Below, one piece after another: positions 1-9,989 of a stretch of DNA of 23,940 nt (its first letter is position 1; each line of letters starts with the position of its first letter). This stretch comes from Gracilariopsis chorda (Eukaryota; Rhodophyta; Florideophyceae; Gracilariales; Gracilariaceae). The notes under the pieces were generated by a model, which worked only from the letters and a program-made list of their open reading frames with translations, did no database searches and was not told the DNA's origin. The DNA lies in the NCBI GenBank assembly GCA_003194525.1, contig NBIV01000466.1, positions 1-23,940 of the forward strand. The letters are read 5' to 3'. The position numbers and the translations under genes are program-made.

Positions 1-386
1 GATAGGCAAGGGGGTTACACTTCCCGTACGCGACGGTGCTTCCCTCCAAAGAGGAGTAGAGAACACGCGAAGGCGGTGAGGTCTAGAGCCAATTCCCTAG
101 GTTGGGGTCCCTTGTTGGGGAAGGTTTACTGGTGCAACGGCAACCCGCCAGCGCACTAAGTACTAACCATCCCAGAAATGGTGTAAAAATAATAAATAGA
201 ATTAACTAAATAACTCCACTTTGGTAATTCATGCCCACTACTGCGGCCAACTGCCAATTGACTCTTCCGTGTCCCACGTGTCAAATCCACCATTAGTGGT
301 CGTAGTTCATGCAATGAGTACATTACCGAAACATTCGGAAAATCAACCAAGTACCAAGAATCCCTCTCTGAGTGCATTGCACTTCA
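1..386 (-). repeat. Inverted, diverged partial LTR of the same Gypsy family
   Basis: The reverse complement of this stretch follows the first ~390 bp of the LTR at 12459, including the opening TGAAGTGCAA, the GGGATTCT(T/G)GGTACTTG block, the AT-rich stretch and the CTTAGTGCG block, with many substitutions and small indels. The LTR's TG terminus lies at 385-386; the other end runs off the window. No G-rich polypurine tract lies just outside the TG end (387 onward), so this is probably a 5' LTR of an element extending leftwards, or a solo LTR, rather than a 3' LTR. It is clearly older than the copy at 12459. Confidence 0.85.
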
Positions 387-930
387 TAAATACATGCACG
401 TCCAGTGCTTATTCCAGCCTTGCATCCGTCCGCATGCTTCTATCGTTAAATTCTGCGCGCACTCACGCTCTACATACCTGAGCCAAGGTTTGCTCACCAA
501 TTCTGCATCTGCTTCTGCTTTCTGTTCCCGGTCGGCTACTTTTGCGAACCTCAGTGCTTACTTCTGGCTCGTCCCTACGCCAAATAGTATTCCATTGTCC
601 AGATCTGATGGTTTCTAGTGCTCCCGCTTCTGCTTTTGCTCTGCGCTCACGATCCTCTTACGCCTTGTGTTTCTCTGCATACTTCCGCCCTGTGCTTTCA
701 GTCTTCTCCGTCTTTCGCCCTGTGCTCTCTTATAATCTCGTCTAGCGCTTTTGCTCTCGCCTCCTACATGCGATCGCACTAGGTGCTTTCCCTGAACTCC
801 GACTAATGCTTTTGCTTTTGCATTGCGTCCTTGCCCTTAAGCTTTCAAACCCACCCTTGCTTTGACATCTTACACATGCAAAGCTAAGAACTCGACTTTT
901 TGTTCCCCAGTGACCGTCAGTCAAGGAAAT
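387..930 (-). other. Possible decayed charged coiled-coil coding relic
   Basis: The + strand is strongly pyrimidine-rich with loosely repeated AGTGCTTTTGCTCT-like units. Read on the - strand it gives short stretches rich in Arg, Glu, Ala and Lys (for example EARAKALDEIIREHRAKDGE near 690-760), broken by stops. That composition resembles a degraded coiled coil or basic linker. I recognise no family and it could equally be a low-complexity repeat. The TG end of the inverted LTR adjoins it on the left. Confidence 0.25.
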
Positions 931-3540
931 CGTTCCTGTTTCTCCCTCATTTTCAGGTGAAGCAACACCACATGTGCAATATCGTCAACCCACTAGGAAT
1001 ACGCCAGGCTCCCAACGTTTGCGCATCGGAAAGCCATACTATAAGCATGAGTGGTCTCCTTGCCAGCTAGCTACTGCGCCGGTGCAGTATCGCACAGTTT
1101 GACAGTTTCTTCTGATTGGTCATCTTTTCTTTGGTTTTACCTGTTTGGCATTGTGATTGACCGTACGAGCTAAATGTTCTTGAAATCCACCGTATTTTTT
1201 GAACAACAGTTATCACTGGCTTGTTTGCATTCTAGATCGGATCAATTGAAGCTTCTAGCTGCCACATATCGCAGTCATTGGAGGCTCCGCACAGAAGCCT
1301 CGAGGTAATATCCTCACCGCCCTTTCCTAGAATCAGAAGTTGGCACATCGCCCTAGACTAGGAGTTAGAAAGCTGAGTACTGGTTGAGAATTGAAAAGAA
1401 GTCTTGAAATAATCCGGCGGCATTTAAGGCACACCAGATAACTGGCTCAGCTGGGGCGTGACCTCCAAATCGTCGGTGACTGGGTGTATCATCGTTAGGC
1501 GTGAATTACAATGCTATTCCAGCACGCAAATCGGACCACGTTTGGCGACAAGGTAGCCAGAAGAGATCAGAGAAGGTAATCTGTTGAACACATATCTCTC
1601 TTTTGATAACATCCCCAGGACTTCTCATACGTTATACGCACCCTCGTTTCTGGATTGCACAGAACTTCGGCCCATCGTTGAAACCACATTTCATCGGAAG
1701 ACTCATAGTCAGGGGCAATGCTTTCATGTTCAGGGGTTCTGAGATATCATCTCCCAACAGTGGCCCAGAACGTTTAACAAGGAAGGATCCCTCCCCTGGT
1801 AGGACAAAGATACAAAAATGCTCATCTGCCACTTTACAGCTCTCTCGCCTCGAGCAGACTCGGCGATGGACATTGATAGAGACCAAGGAAGCTGACATAT
1901 ACCCCGACAAAAAGTAGATCGCCTATTATTTCATACAGCAAATATACTTACGGATCTCTGTTAGAGCAATGCTTAGTTGCCGGTCCTCTGAGGGTCGTTT
2001 ATCATGAAGGTGAAGTACGGAAATTGCATCTTTTCCAATCAGTTATGAGTGGATAAGTGGAAACTTTGGTGAAATTCAGCATGAATATTAGTTGCTGTTT
2101 TGTACCTCTACAGGTGTTCTTATGATATCTGGGATTATTGGACGCATGACCGGCTTGCAAGGTCTTTTCATCGCTAGTTTGATGCAAATGTGTCGTGTTG
2201 CGCCGTGCCCAGTCCTGCAGCTCAGCAACACGAGTGTGTGTACCAAACAAAGCATGGCGCCACTACAGTGTTTAGTATTCATAGTCTGTCCTAGCCATTA
2301 GTACTGAAGAGAGAATGCCTCCACAGTTTCCCACTAAAGTAGAGGTAAGCTTCGACTCGGCTCTGTGCTTATCGCCTGTGGCAAGTGACCAATGACTCCT
2401 GGAGTCTCACCGAGTCCTGTTTTGGTAAACTCTCTCGCCCAGTATTTTGTAGGACCACTGAAGTATTTTATCTGGTTGGTTCGCCCACTAATTATCTGCC
2501 AATACCGTTTTGGTTACTCTTGCTGTTGCGGGAACAGAGAGTTGTTTGACTCAGTATGGCCTTTTTGAGCGATGGCCCTAGATGGAATTTTCGGAATAAC
2601 AGTAGTGCACTTGGACAGTGGATGGCTGTAGTGGATGACGCACAGAAGCTAAATGGATGCCATCGAGAGGTTTACGAATCTCTGTTTTTGGCCAATAATT
2701 GAGGTGTTCGAACTGAAGTTCCAAAGAGCGCGTGCGACACACAGATGGAGCGCTGACCCTACACTTTGCATTCCGTTTATACTCCCACTGCAATGCTTTG
2801 AAAGTGGTCACAATGCATTCGCATTCTGTGCGACATCCAGAAAGCGAAACAAGTGCAATGTTTTGTGCCAGAAGTGTCCATTTGGAAAATACACCGAGTT
2901 CTGCACGAAGGCAAATGGCGTGTGGGACCCTTGTATACTGCACTCCAACTGCACACCTCGAAGTGCATAAATGTCTTCTAGGGTGGCTAAATATGCATTA
3001 CCTCACCATGAGGTCTCTTTCGCTTTCTCTAAGAATCACTGGGATGTTTTCTTTTTCCTTAGCCTATTCCTTTCGTTCTTCTTATGGATTCTCCTGGCTG
3101 AGGGCCAGTGCAAACTTGGATCTCAACGCCCTATCCACAGGTTTACCTATTCTTTGATACCTTCTCGGCACGTATAGCCAGCCACTACCTCGTTCTTGAA
3201 CCCAAATCCCATGTGGTGTGGAGGGCTCCATCGCCGAGTTTACATCGCAAGACGGCAAGGCCGCGAACCACTGGACAGAATCTTCCGTCCAGGTACATTG
3301 CCAGACAATCTCTTGGCAAGGTTTCGAGCATTACTCGTGCTCACCGAACCCGTCCACACCAATGGTACCACGCAAGCACGTAACTGATGAGACGTAACCC
3401 ACCGATTGGAAATTTTGAGTATAATACAGAACCTTTGGTATACAACCCATTGTTCCTCCGTCTAAGTTACTAGAACGAAAATATTGAACAGTTTTAGAGT
3501 TGTGGACATAAAGTTAGTCCACACAGAAGAAATACAGCAT
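931..3540. other. AT-rich stretch with no identifiable gene
   Basis: I see no convincing gene here. Open frames are short and overlap on both strands (for example 1632-1910 on -, 2653-2970 on +, 3196-3387 on +). None shows a motif I recognise. The - frame at 1632-1910 is the most protein-like but has no family signature. The 5' LTR and leader of the Copia relic that begins near 3550 should lie in the right part of this stretch. I could not find a sequence there matching the candidate 3' LTR after 7196. Confidence 0.4.
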
Positions 3541-3559
3541 ATAATATAAACTAGACCTG

Positions 3560-3790
3560 TTGCAAAATTTAAGAACTTTATCGTTTAATGATGCTGAAAG
3601 CATCAACAAACACATTTTCGAGCTGGAAACATCTTGCTTGGAACTGGTCCAATTTTGTGATCCACTGACGGAAAAAAGAACAATCTGCCACTCTGTACCG
3701 CACTATAAGCGACATACGCATAGACATAACACTACAGGCACACGCTACGAATATGTAGTAAGACGAAGTAGTATCAACCGTTCGTTCTGA
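3560..3790 (+). pseudogene. gag: Copia gag fragment (UBN2-like)
   Basis: Gag builds the particle in which the element's RNA is reverse transcribed. The frame contains LSFNDAESINKHIFELETSC and, a little further on, a VQFCDPLTEKRTI-type segment. This matches the Copia gag pattern in which a helical 'I-x-E-F' segment is followed by a 'G-x-P-L-x-E-x' turn. Only about 70 codons are readable before the signal is lost near 3720, against some 200-300 codons in an intact gag. No CCHC knuckle is visible. The call rests on this pattern and on the matching pol fragments downstream. Confidence 0.6.
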
Positions 3791-4609
3791 GATGAATCGT
3801 CGGACTCGCGTAGCCTCTCACTATTCACTAAGTACTAAAAGTGAACAATACAGACAGCGGTCACCCATAACTTACAGCGAAACGTTCTACCATTCGGAGC
3901 ATGCAACCCTCCCGAAGTACAAAAGCAGGATTCTAGTGCCAGAATAATGGACGAACTGGACATATCCGTTCCCAAGTGCTGATCACGAAAGAAAAGCACT
4001 AGCAATAACTGGAAACAACATTTCCACCGTAATGCTAAGTGAAATGAAAACTATCATGAGGACCGGAACAAGAACCTAAACAGAAAGTGGGAAACGAACC
4101 ATACTTCCTATCAGCGCAACACAATACAATCATATAATAATCGTGACAAAGTCAATCGAAGCGTAGCTCCATACCGAGTTCTTATTTCCATTGGAATTGC
4201 AAGTATACACTATAATAGGCAAATACACAAATGGCTATATTCATGTGCCAGTCATGTCTTTGTCAAAGAAAAGGATTTGTTTTAGGACTATCAATCCATG
4301 ACACCACAGACGGTAAAACACTGCGACCATATGTCTGATATCGCATGATTTGGTAAAATCAAACAGCCCCGTGGAAACAGTTTACTGTTACCCACAGAAC
4401 ATACGCCACTCTTCGACTCTAACTCGTAACCCTATCGGATCTTTTAGGGCATGTAAACTTGCAATTATCTAACAGCTAACGTTCCCAAGGTTCATCACCA
4501 ACGACTGTTCTTCTGTTCAAGAGCTTTATCAGTCTACACCAAGGTTTAGAGTTTATCCGTTTCCAATTCTGGAGCTTCACGCTCGGGCACGAACGAAGTC
4601 AAACTTTTC

Positions 4610-5450
4610 AGACAACACTGCAAAGGACTGGTATATGCAAACTTGGGCACAGCGGTTGCGATAGGTTGTCATCGTGCATTGAGGAATGCGATAGGGTTCC
4701 CAAACTCTCTTCAAGAGAAATAAAAATGTCTTTTGCACTCCATGCCTAGATGTCGGTACTAAACGCATTTCACTCATACAGTTCCAGTCAGTTGCAGAAA
4801 AGAAATTGGAGGAACCACACTCGGACCTCACCGGCCTCATAACTCCGAGCTCGATACAAAGATCCACTAAATTCAGGTACTTATCGATGACAACAAAAGG
4901 GTAGGAGCGATCTAGGTTCTCGATACGAAGACTCAGTTTCCAATTCATGATGTTGTAAGAACTCTCGCACAGGGCATAAACTATCTGTAAACCGAATATA
5001 CTGCGTCCAGTTTGGCTTGGCCGGTGGAAAATGGTCATATGACTTCGTCACCTTTGCTATCGAGATCTCGATGACACTCAAATTTACTCCATATTATGCA
5101 TATCACTCAAATGGTGTGGCAGTGAACATCATCGGGGACTTGTGGAAGATAGCGCAGACTTTCCTACTTGCTTCAAAGTTACCAATAAAACTAAGCAAGG
5201 AACGCATTTCACATGCTATGTACTTAAGGGACTGCCTCCTAAATCACTAAGTACGAGTAAAGGTTCCTTTTGCAGTACTATTCGCATGAAAGCCTGATTT
5301 TACCAACATTCTAAAAGTTCGCACAGCAAGGAACATGCGTACATATATCGGTCCGAGACTTTAGTGAAAAACAAGCTCCTATCTCGTTTCGTAACAGGTC
5401 ATTTTTTGGGATGAATAGCTTACAATCCTTTTTGTTGCTCCACGTTCCCA
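4610..5450 (+). pseudogene. pol: Copia integrase fragment (GAG-preintegrase to C-terminal part)
   Basis: Integrase inserts the cDNA into the chromosome. From 4734 a CTPC motif (zinc-binding Cys pair) leads into a KKLEEPHSDLTG segment at about 4790-4830, which corresponds to the first catalytic Asp region ('HSDLxGP') of Copia integrase. After a degraded middle, 5080-5250 gives FTPYYAYHSNGVA followed by a helix ending MYLRDCLLN, matching the 'SPYTPQQNGVAER...AVYLLNR' region. The residue where the catalytic Glu is expected reads as Val. Past the stop at 5248-5250, KPDFTN and a VRTYI-like stretch resemble the usual 'KPxxxxLRVFGxxAYVHI' tail. Frames change several times, and the long - strand frame over 4577-5038 is its shadow. 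Confidence 0.7.
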
Positions 5451-5778
5451 GGATGGAAACAGTAATAAAGTGCTGCTAGGCATAATTCAAAGTAAACGAA
5501 GTCTCTTCAATCCATTAATGAAAGCAGAGAATTCCCGTTCTTTTGAGGTCACGAAAGCGAGCGAGAGATGTTAAGAGATGATGAAGAGCATTTGGAAGTC
5601 CCTATAGCACATTTTCTTGTTTCCAACTCTCGCTCTAAAGAGCTAAAGTATGACGGGAGAAACCCTAAGCGCATTGAAGAATCAAAATTTGAGCCCGAAA
5701 TGACGGACGCAATCGAAAGAAAATAAACCACTCTAGTGCAACGAAGAAACGTTCGTATTTGCAGATTGAAAACCAATT

Positions 5779-6830
5779 ATGAAGCCCCAATCATGGCTTT
5801 GGACATGTTTAGCAAACTATGTAAATTATAAGCCACTCCAGTCGATCCCAAAGCATGCTGTGGAGCACAAGGCTCTATTATGTCTCTATTTAGACATCAA
5901 ACGCGACAATATGTACGCGCCTGGTACCCTACTAGAGACTGTCTGTCTTATCCTCAAAAAAGCCGCAACCCAGTCTTTAATCTTGGAGGAGGTGGGCATA
6001 AGCAACGCCTACTGTCGCGCAGATCTCAACAAAATCTTGATAGTAGAACAATCGCAAAACCCCACTGGATCACGGTTTTTCGGTAATACCTTTGGTACTC
6101 ACGTTCCTCTACAAGACACGTACTTCTGGGCGGGTAAAGCAATCGCTATGATCCAGGAACTATTACGAATACGATTCAAAAAATCTAGTAACGATGGGGA
6201 CCTTTACATATAGCTGTCTTCAAGTGGTGATCTCACACTAATAGTGGTCGTGGATGACATCTTCGGGTCATGAGAATTGTGGTTTCTACGTAATGGTTTT
6301 CATAGCAGTGATGCAGAAATTGTTCGACGTCAATCTTCTCGGAGAAGCGTAGTATTTCAATGACCTTGACTTAGAGAGGGTTGCAAAGGGCATCAGCGTC
6401 CGTCAGAATAGGTAAGTGGAAAGCATCTGGAAAGAAAATTGGCTCAGCACATTGAACAGGGCTGGGATACTATTGCCTTCTCTAACCAATTTTGCTGGCC
6501 GTGGAAAGGACGAACCCCGAATGAACCCATCATTCACAACCACTATCTTCAAATGGTCGGAAACTTGATGTGCTTCTCCATCTCATCCACGCCGGTCATA
6601 CTGTTTGCAGCATCTATTACATCAAGAAACATCCTTCACCCCTACATTAATTATTTGGGACTTTGGATTGAAGTACTTAGGTACTTGAATGGTGACAGAG
6701 AGTCTTTGACTATTCTTTCCCGCAAATACGATTGCACCAATGGAAGCATGTTGCAATACGGATTGGGCTGGTTGTCGGTAGACAAGGAAGATTGCAAATG
6801 GAGTATTGATCAATGTGAATGAATCACACT
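5779..6830 (+). pseudogene. pol: Copia reverse transcriptase fragment
   Basis: RT copies the element's RNA into DNA. The frame at 5779-6213 carries an 'APGTLLET...' segment (family: APVARLETIR), then ISNAYCRADLNKILIVEQ (family: DVKxAFLxGxLxEEVYMxQP) and a C-terminal RFKKSSNDGDLYI (family: GFKxSxxDxxLY). A TAG at 6211-6213 interrupts, and the same frame continues to LIVVVDDIFG, the catalytic 'YVDDI' block, with the Asp pair at 6253-6258. Beyond that, in another frame, come LFDVNLLGEA and LERVAKGISVRQ, matching 'F.MKDLGEA.YFLGIEI.R...GI.LSQ'. The first Tyr of YVDD is replaced by Val. Multiple stops make it nonfunctional. Confidence 0.8.
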
Positions 6831-6959
6831 TTGACTACTATAATGCGAACTCTTGTTCCGTTGTAGTCTGGACAACCGGAGTATACTGCATTTTTGTATT
6901 GCGGTAAAGCTCTTACGTAGTTGCGAAGATTTTTCTGAAATTTGCGCAACGAAACAGTT

Positions 6960-7196
6960 CTAGGGGATGAATCTGAAATGCACCCAATATTTATATTTGC
7001 GGATGCTTCGATTAAGTTTTCTATAGCGCAGAATCCAATGGTTTCTGAAAGAAAGAGGCGTATTGCTCTTAAGATTCCGATTCCTTATGTCAAAGAAATT
7101 GGGGACATCTAATTTCTGAATGTCAAAGGAATAAAAACTGAAGCACAAGCTGATGATTTCTTTACAAAGTTGGTCTCTTACAACATTTTCAAATGA
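6960..7196 (+). pseudogene. pol: Copia RNase H C-terminal fragment
   Basis: RNase H removes the RNA strand during reverse transcription. The frame reads IFADASIKFSIAQNPM, then ERKRRIALKIPIPYVKE and KGIKTEAQADDFFTKL, ending at TGA 7194-7196. These match the end of Copia pol ('DNxxAIxLxxNPxxHxRTKHIDxxxHxxRE...TxxQxADxxTKxL') segment by segment. The His of the family's 'HIDI' block is missing, and a stop splits the segment near 7111. The upstream part of RNase H (about 6830-6960) is not readable. Confidence 0.75.
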
Positions 7197-8331
7197 GTGT
7201 TATAGATTTGTGGCTTGATACCCCAAACATTGTGAACAATGAATTTCCGTATCTTTTGTCAATAATGCTTATCTTGTTTGTTCCTATATTCTATGTTGTC
7301 TTGTTTTGTCTCTTAGTGTAGTAGAATACTATGTTCCTTAGTTAGCTGGATTAGTAGTCAAATGAAGGGTAGTAGTGGCAGAGAGACAGCCACTCGGGTG
7401 ACAGTCCACAGAATACACTGGTGCCACGGGCACCAAGTGACCACGAGGCGCAGTGGGCGGGCGCTATCTCAACTCCCTACAGGTCGGGAGAAAGGTAGCG
7501 ACGGCTTCGAGGCGTTTAGCGTCCACTGGCTGCATACGGCAGCAAGAAGACTGCGGTGGTGCTTGCCTTTACCTTCGGAGATCGGCTGCAGTCGAGCCAA
7601 CCTATATGTTGATGAGGCGCTCTGACTTCCGGGAACTATCCTATAAAGTTAACTAAAACTATTACGTATTAAAACCTAAGGCCACAGTACCTTGGCACTT
7701 GAAATGCCTCCTGGTATCTTCTTCATCAGCATAAAGCTTGGCAACGTGGAACGTTTGGGCCAGCAATGTTCCGATTTCTGTCAGCTCAGATCCGAGATTC
7801 TTTCACATTACCTTACCTGCCTACTGGTCATTTTCCTACAGACCTCCTTCCTTAAGATTCGAAGTCCCGTCGGCCGCCTCTTCTTCATGGGAAGTACCAT
7901 TTCTTTTCCTCTGGCGTCCTTCCGCTCTATAGAGACGTTGTGCTTTTGTCCTCATTCCAGCGTTGGCCAACCGTCCCCTGGTTAAAAGAAATGACAGTTC
8001 AGCCCTCCCGTAGGGGCTACGGCAACCGTACCATTGTGCTTGCATTTGGTTGCTTTTCTGGTAAGTGGAACGTGGCCGCTACCATACCATTGTTCGCCTG
8101 TGAGAGTACCTCATCTTCCAAGGAACGTCAACCTCGGGTCGCTCTCCATGCTTCTCCATTCTGCCGACCCCTTGCGCCGGAGTTTGAACTTCACCCCGGG
8201 ATGCTTCTTCCTGTTGGTACCTAACTTCTCCCCGCACCGTCGCGGTGCATACATCTTTCGCGCCCCTTTGGTAGATCTAAATGCATTCCCCTATCCTTTC
8301 AGGTTTTGGACTGTCGGGTTCCCCTGGCGCC
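7197..8331. other. Noncoding stretch, possible LTR or leader material
   Basis: No gene is recognised. The start may hold the Copia 3' LTR. A GC-rich patch at 7370-7620 contains a perfect 7-bp hairpin, TGGTGCC-ACG-GGCACCA, around 7420-7436. Another, GCACCG-TCG-CGGTGC, lies around 8234-8248. The segment 7690-8331 runs directly into the ATG at 8332 and could be the LTR plus leader of a further element, but I found no second copy to prove it. A pyrimidine tract ending TTTCAG just before GTTTTGGA at about 8300 resembles a splice acceptor. Confidence 0.3.
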
Positions 8332-8601
8332 ATGTCCGCTCCTTTGGTGCCTCCCCCTACTTCTGCGCCGGTCATTCCTGAGGCCATTACTATGGCTTAT
8401 GATGACCTGAAGAACGTCTGCTCGTCTGTTGGTATCTTTGAACCCACTGGCATAGTGGAGGCTCTCCATGCTGCCCTTTCATTGGTTCGCCGGGCTTTAC
8501 GGTACGACTTGCTGGTTCAACGCAACCAAGAGGTTAAGGACGCGTTATTGACCATCTTGGAGGGTACCTCCAAGGTGTTATCAGAACGCGTCGCGACGTA
8601 A
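8332..8601 (+). CDS. Small unidentified ORF, possible truncated retroelement gag
   Basis: The protein is about 89 residues from the ATG at 8332, which has a good context (GCGCC before ATG). The same frame is open from an earlier ATG at 8281. Residues 1-15 are Pro/Ala/Ser-rich (MSAPLVPPPTSAPVIPE). The rest is predicted helical, with an alternating hydrophobic pattern through IVEALHAALSLVRRALRYDL. This N-terminal Pro-rich plus coiled-coil layout resembles the start of the gag at 13372, but there is no sequence match I can defend. No capsid domain or zinc knuckle follows the TAA. It may be a gag cut short by the rearrangement that places an oppositely oriented Gypsy end to its right. Confidence 0.4.
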   Translation: MSAPLVPPPTSAPVIPEAITMAYDDLKNVCSSVGIFEPTGIVEALHAALSLVRRALRYDLLVQRNQEVKDALLTILEGTSKVLSERVAT

Positions 8602-9142
8602 CTGGACAACTGTCTCTGCCTAAACCTTTCGGACACGGAGTAATCGGGTTGTGCGTCGTGCAACTCGGCGCAGATTCCATCTCGTTAGCGCGCCCGCACT
8701 GGGTCTCCTCAACCAGCAGCGTTGTCCTAGTGGTCGTCGTTTTGGGTAAAGACCTCCAGTAAACTCCTCTGATGTTCACTTGTGGCCCCTTACGCGTCTA
8801 CGTGTACCTGTGATCCCTCTCGTACCGACGTTATTGGTCTCGGGCGTTTCGTTCAGCAGGTCGACTTTGACACAAGTCCTTGGGTTGTTGGTGCGTTTTT
8901 TCTGTAGATTAGCCGTTTGCGCCTCGTTCCGATGGTTTGTAACCTCAACGGCCCAGCGACCTCGGAGTTATAGGCGGATCCAGTCAGAAATCGTCACTGC
9001 AATCCTAAGGAAGAACCTAGTCCGGGCCAGCAAGTGGGGTGGTAAGTGGGAGGCGGTTCCTTGATCACCGTGGCCGGTGGCCATGCTCCAATTGGATGGT
9101 GGGAGAAAAAGTATGCGTGAGCGCAAGTTTGTGGCCGGGGAT
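8602..9142. other. Probable 3' LTR remnant of the minus-strand Gypsy element
   Basis: This stretch lies beyond the polypurine tract at 9143-9153 of the element that reads leftwards, so it is where that element's 3' LTR should be. I see no clean TG start and no second LTR copy in the window, so the extent is unknown. Open frames in it (for example 8534-8779 on -) lack recognisable motifs. Confidence 0.35.
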
Positions 9143-9153
9143 CCCCCCTTTTT
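9143..9153 (-). promoter_or_regulatory. Polypurine tract of the minus-strand Gypsy remnant
   Basis: On the - strand the sequence reads TTAAAAAGGGGGGATC. That is very close to the CTTAAGGGGGGGATA tract just upstream of the 3' LTR at 23149. It lies shortly downstream of the chromodomain coding end, as expected for a plus-strand primer. Confidence 0.6.
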
Positions 9154-9985
9154 AAGTTCACGCTCAGTGTGGCCAGTTTTGGACCAATACCCGGAAAAAA
9201 AAATGCCGCGGATGTCAGATAGTGGGAGCCAGGTATCATCCTGAAGCTCGTAGTGAAACCGCCGGAAGTTGTAGGGCACTTTGCCTTCGTCGGTCAGCCC
9301 AGCAGACAAGATGCATTCAATAACGTATTCCCGTTGATCTTCCACTCCTTTGTTCTTGGGTAGGTCCATTTGGCCGAAGGAGCCGTATCCGTCAATAGAT
9401 GGAAAGAGATCATCGGGAGTTCGCCACGTATAGTCCAAAGAGGCTGGTCGTTCATCTGGTAAGAGCGTGTTTTCCGTGGGGCCCTAATACCTCAGGGAAG
9501 GCCCTCCTGGATATGCAGAAACCAATCGTTCCAGAGAGACAGTAGTGCGAAAGACGCGCTGTGTGGTGGGGGCGGCGGGCTGGGTTTGGGATGTAGGACG
9601 GGTGCACGAGTCCATCGGGTCACCTGAAAGTGGGCGTGGGTCGAACAGGATCTGTTTAATGGTGATAGTGTCCTGAAGTCCATCATGGTCGTTTGTAAAC
9701 GTGTGCCTACGGTTCTTGAGAACCCTGAAGGGTCCAGTGCAGTGAGACAGCAGCTTCTTGGTGACGTCTTCGACTTCGTGCTTTTTCTTTGATGCTCTGT
9801 TCGAATGTTTACAATCACCAGGGGCCACTTGCGACGTAAACCAGACGGCTCTGTCAAAGTCTGCCTTGTAGTGGGCTTGGGCATCGTCCAATGTCTGCGC
9901 AGCTTTAAGGATGGAATCGATTTGCTTACGCGAATACTATTTGGCCTGGGAAGGAGTCATTTCTCCCAGTATGTTCTGAGGTGCA
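9154..9985 (-). pseudogene. pol: 3' end of a second Gypsy pol: integrase C-terminus and chromodomain
   Basis: Reading leftwards, the frame gives KAAQTLDDAQAHYKADFD, then KKLLSHCTGPFRVL. This is the tail of a Gypsy integrase, where 'YKxxxD' is followed by the 'KLxPxxxGPFxVL' block. A TAG at 9484-9486 interrupts the frame, which then continues without a shift into a chromodomain at about 9330-9200. Its aromatic positions are visible in EYVIECIL, FRRFHYELQDDTW and LPLSDI. In chromoviruses such a domain binds modified histone tails and biases integration. Everything upstream (protease, RT, RNase H, integrase core) is missing, so this is a 5'-truncated relic. It differs from the element at 12459 in having a short link between integrase and chromodomain. 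Confidence 0.75.
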
Positions 9986-9989
9986 CCTA

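Larger units (their letters stand above)
3550..7196 (+). mobile_element. Decayed Ty1/Copia LTR retrotransposon
   Basis: Four fragments read on the + strand in the order gag, integrase, reverse transcriptase, RNase H. That order is diagnostic of Copia (Pseudoviridae), because in Gypsy the integrase follows RNase H. Stops and frame changes occur every 50-150 codons, so this copy cannot encode a working polyprotein. The protease should lie in about 3800-4600 and is not recognisable. LTRs were not delimited; a TGTAGTAGAATACTA sequence near 7316 is only a candidate 3' LTR start. Confidence 0.8.

Noticed and set aside
2578..3157. Overlapping frames of 105-141 codons on both strands
   Set aside because: No frame stands out, no family motif, and the three frames compete over the same bases.
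4577..5038. 153-codon frame on the - strand
   Set aside because: It lies antisense to the Copia integrase fragment, whose CTPC and HSDLTG motifs read on the + strand.
7316..7660. Copia 3' LTR starting TGTAGTAGAATA
   Set aside because: No matching 5' copy was found upstream of the gag fragment, so it is mentioned only as a candidate.
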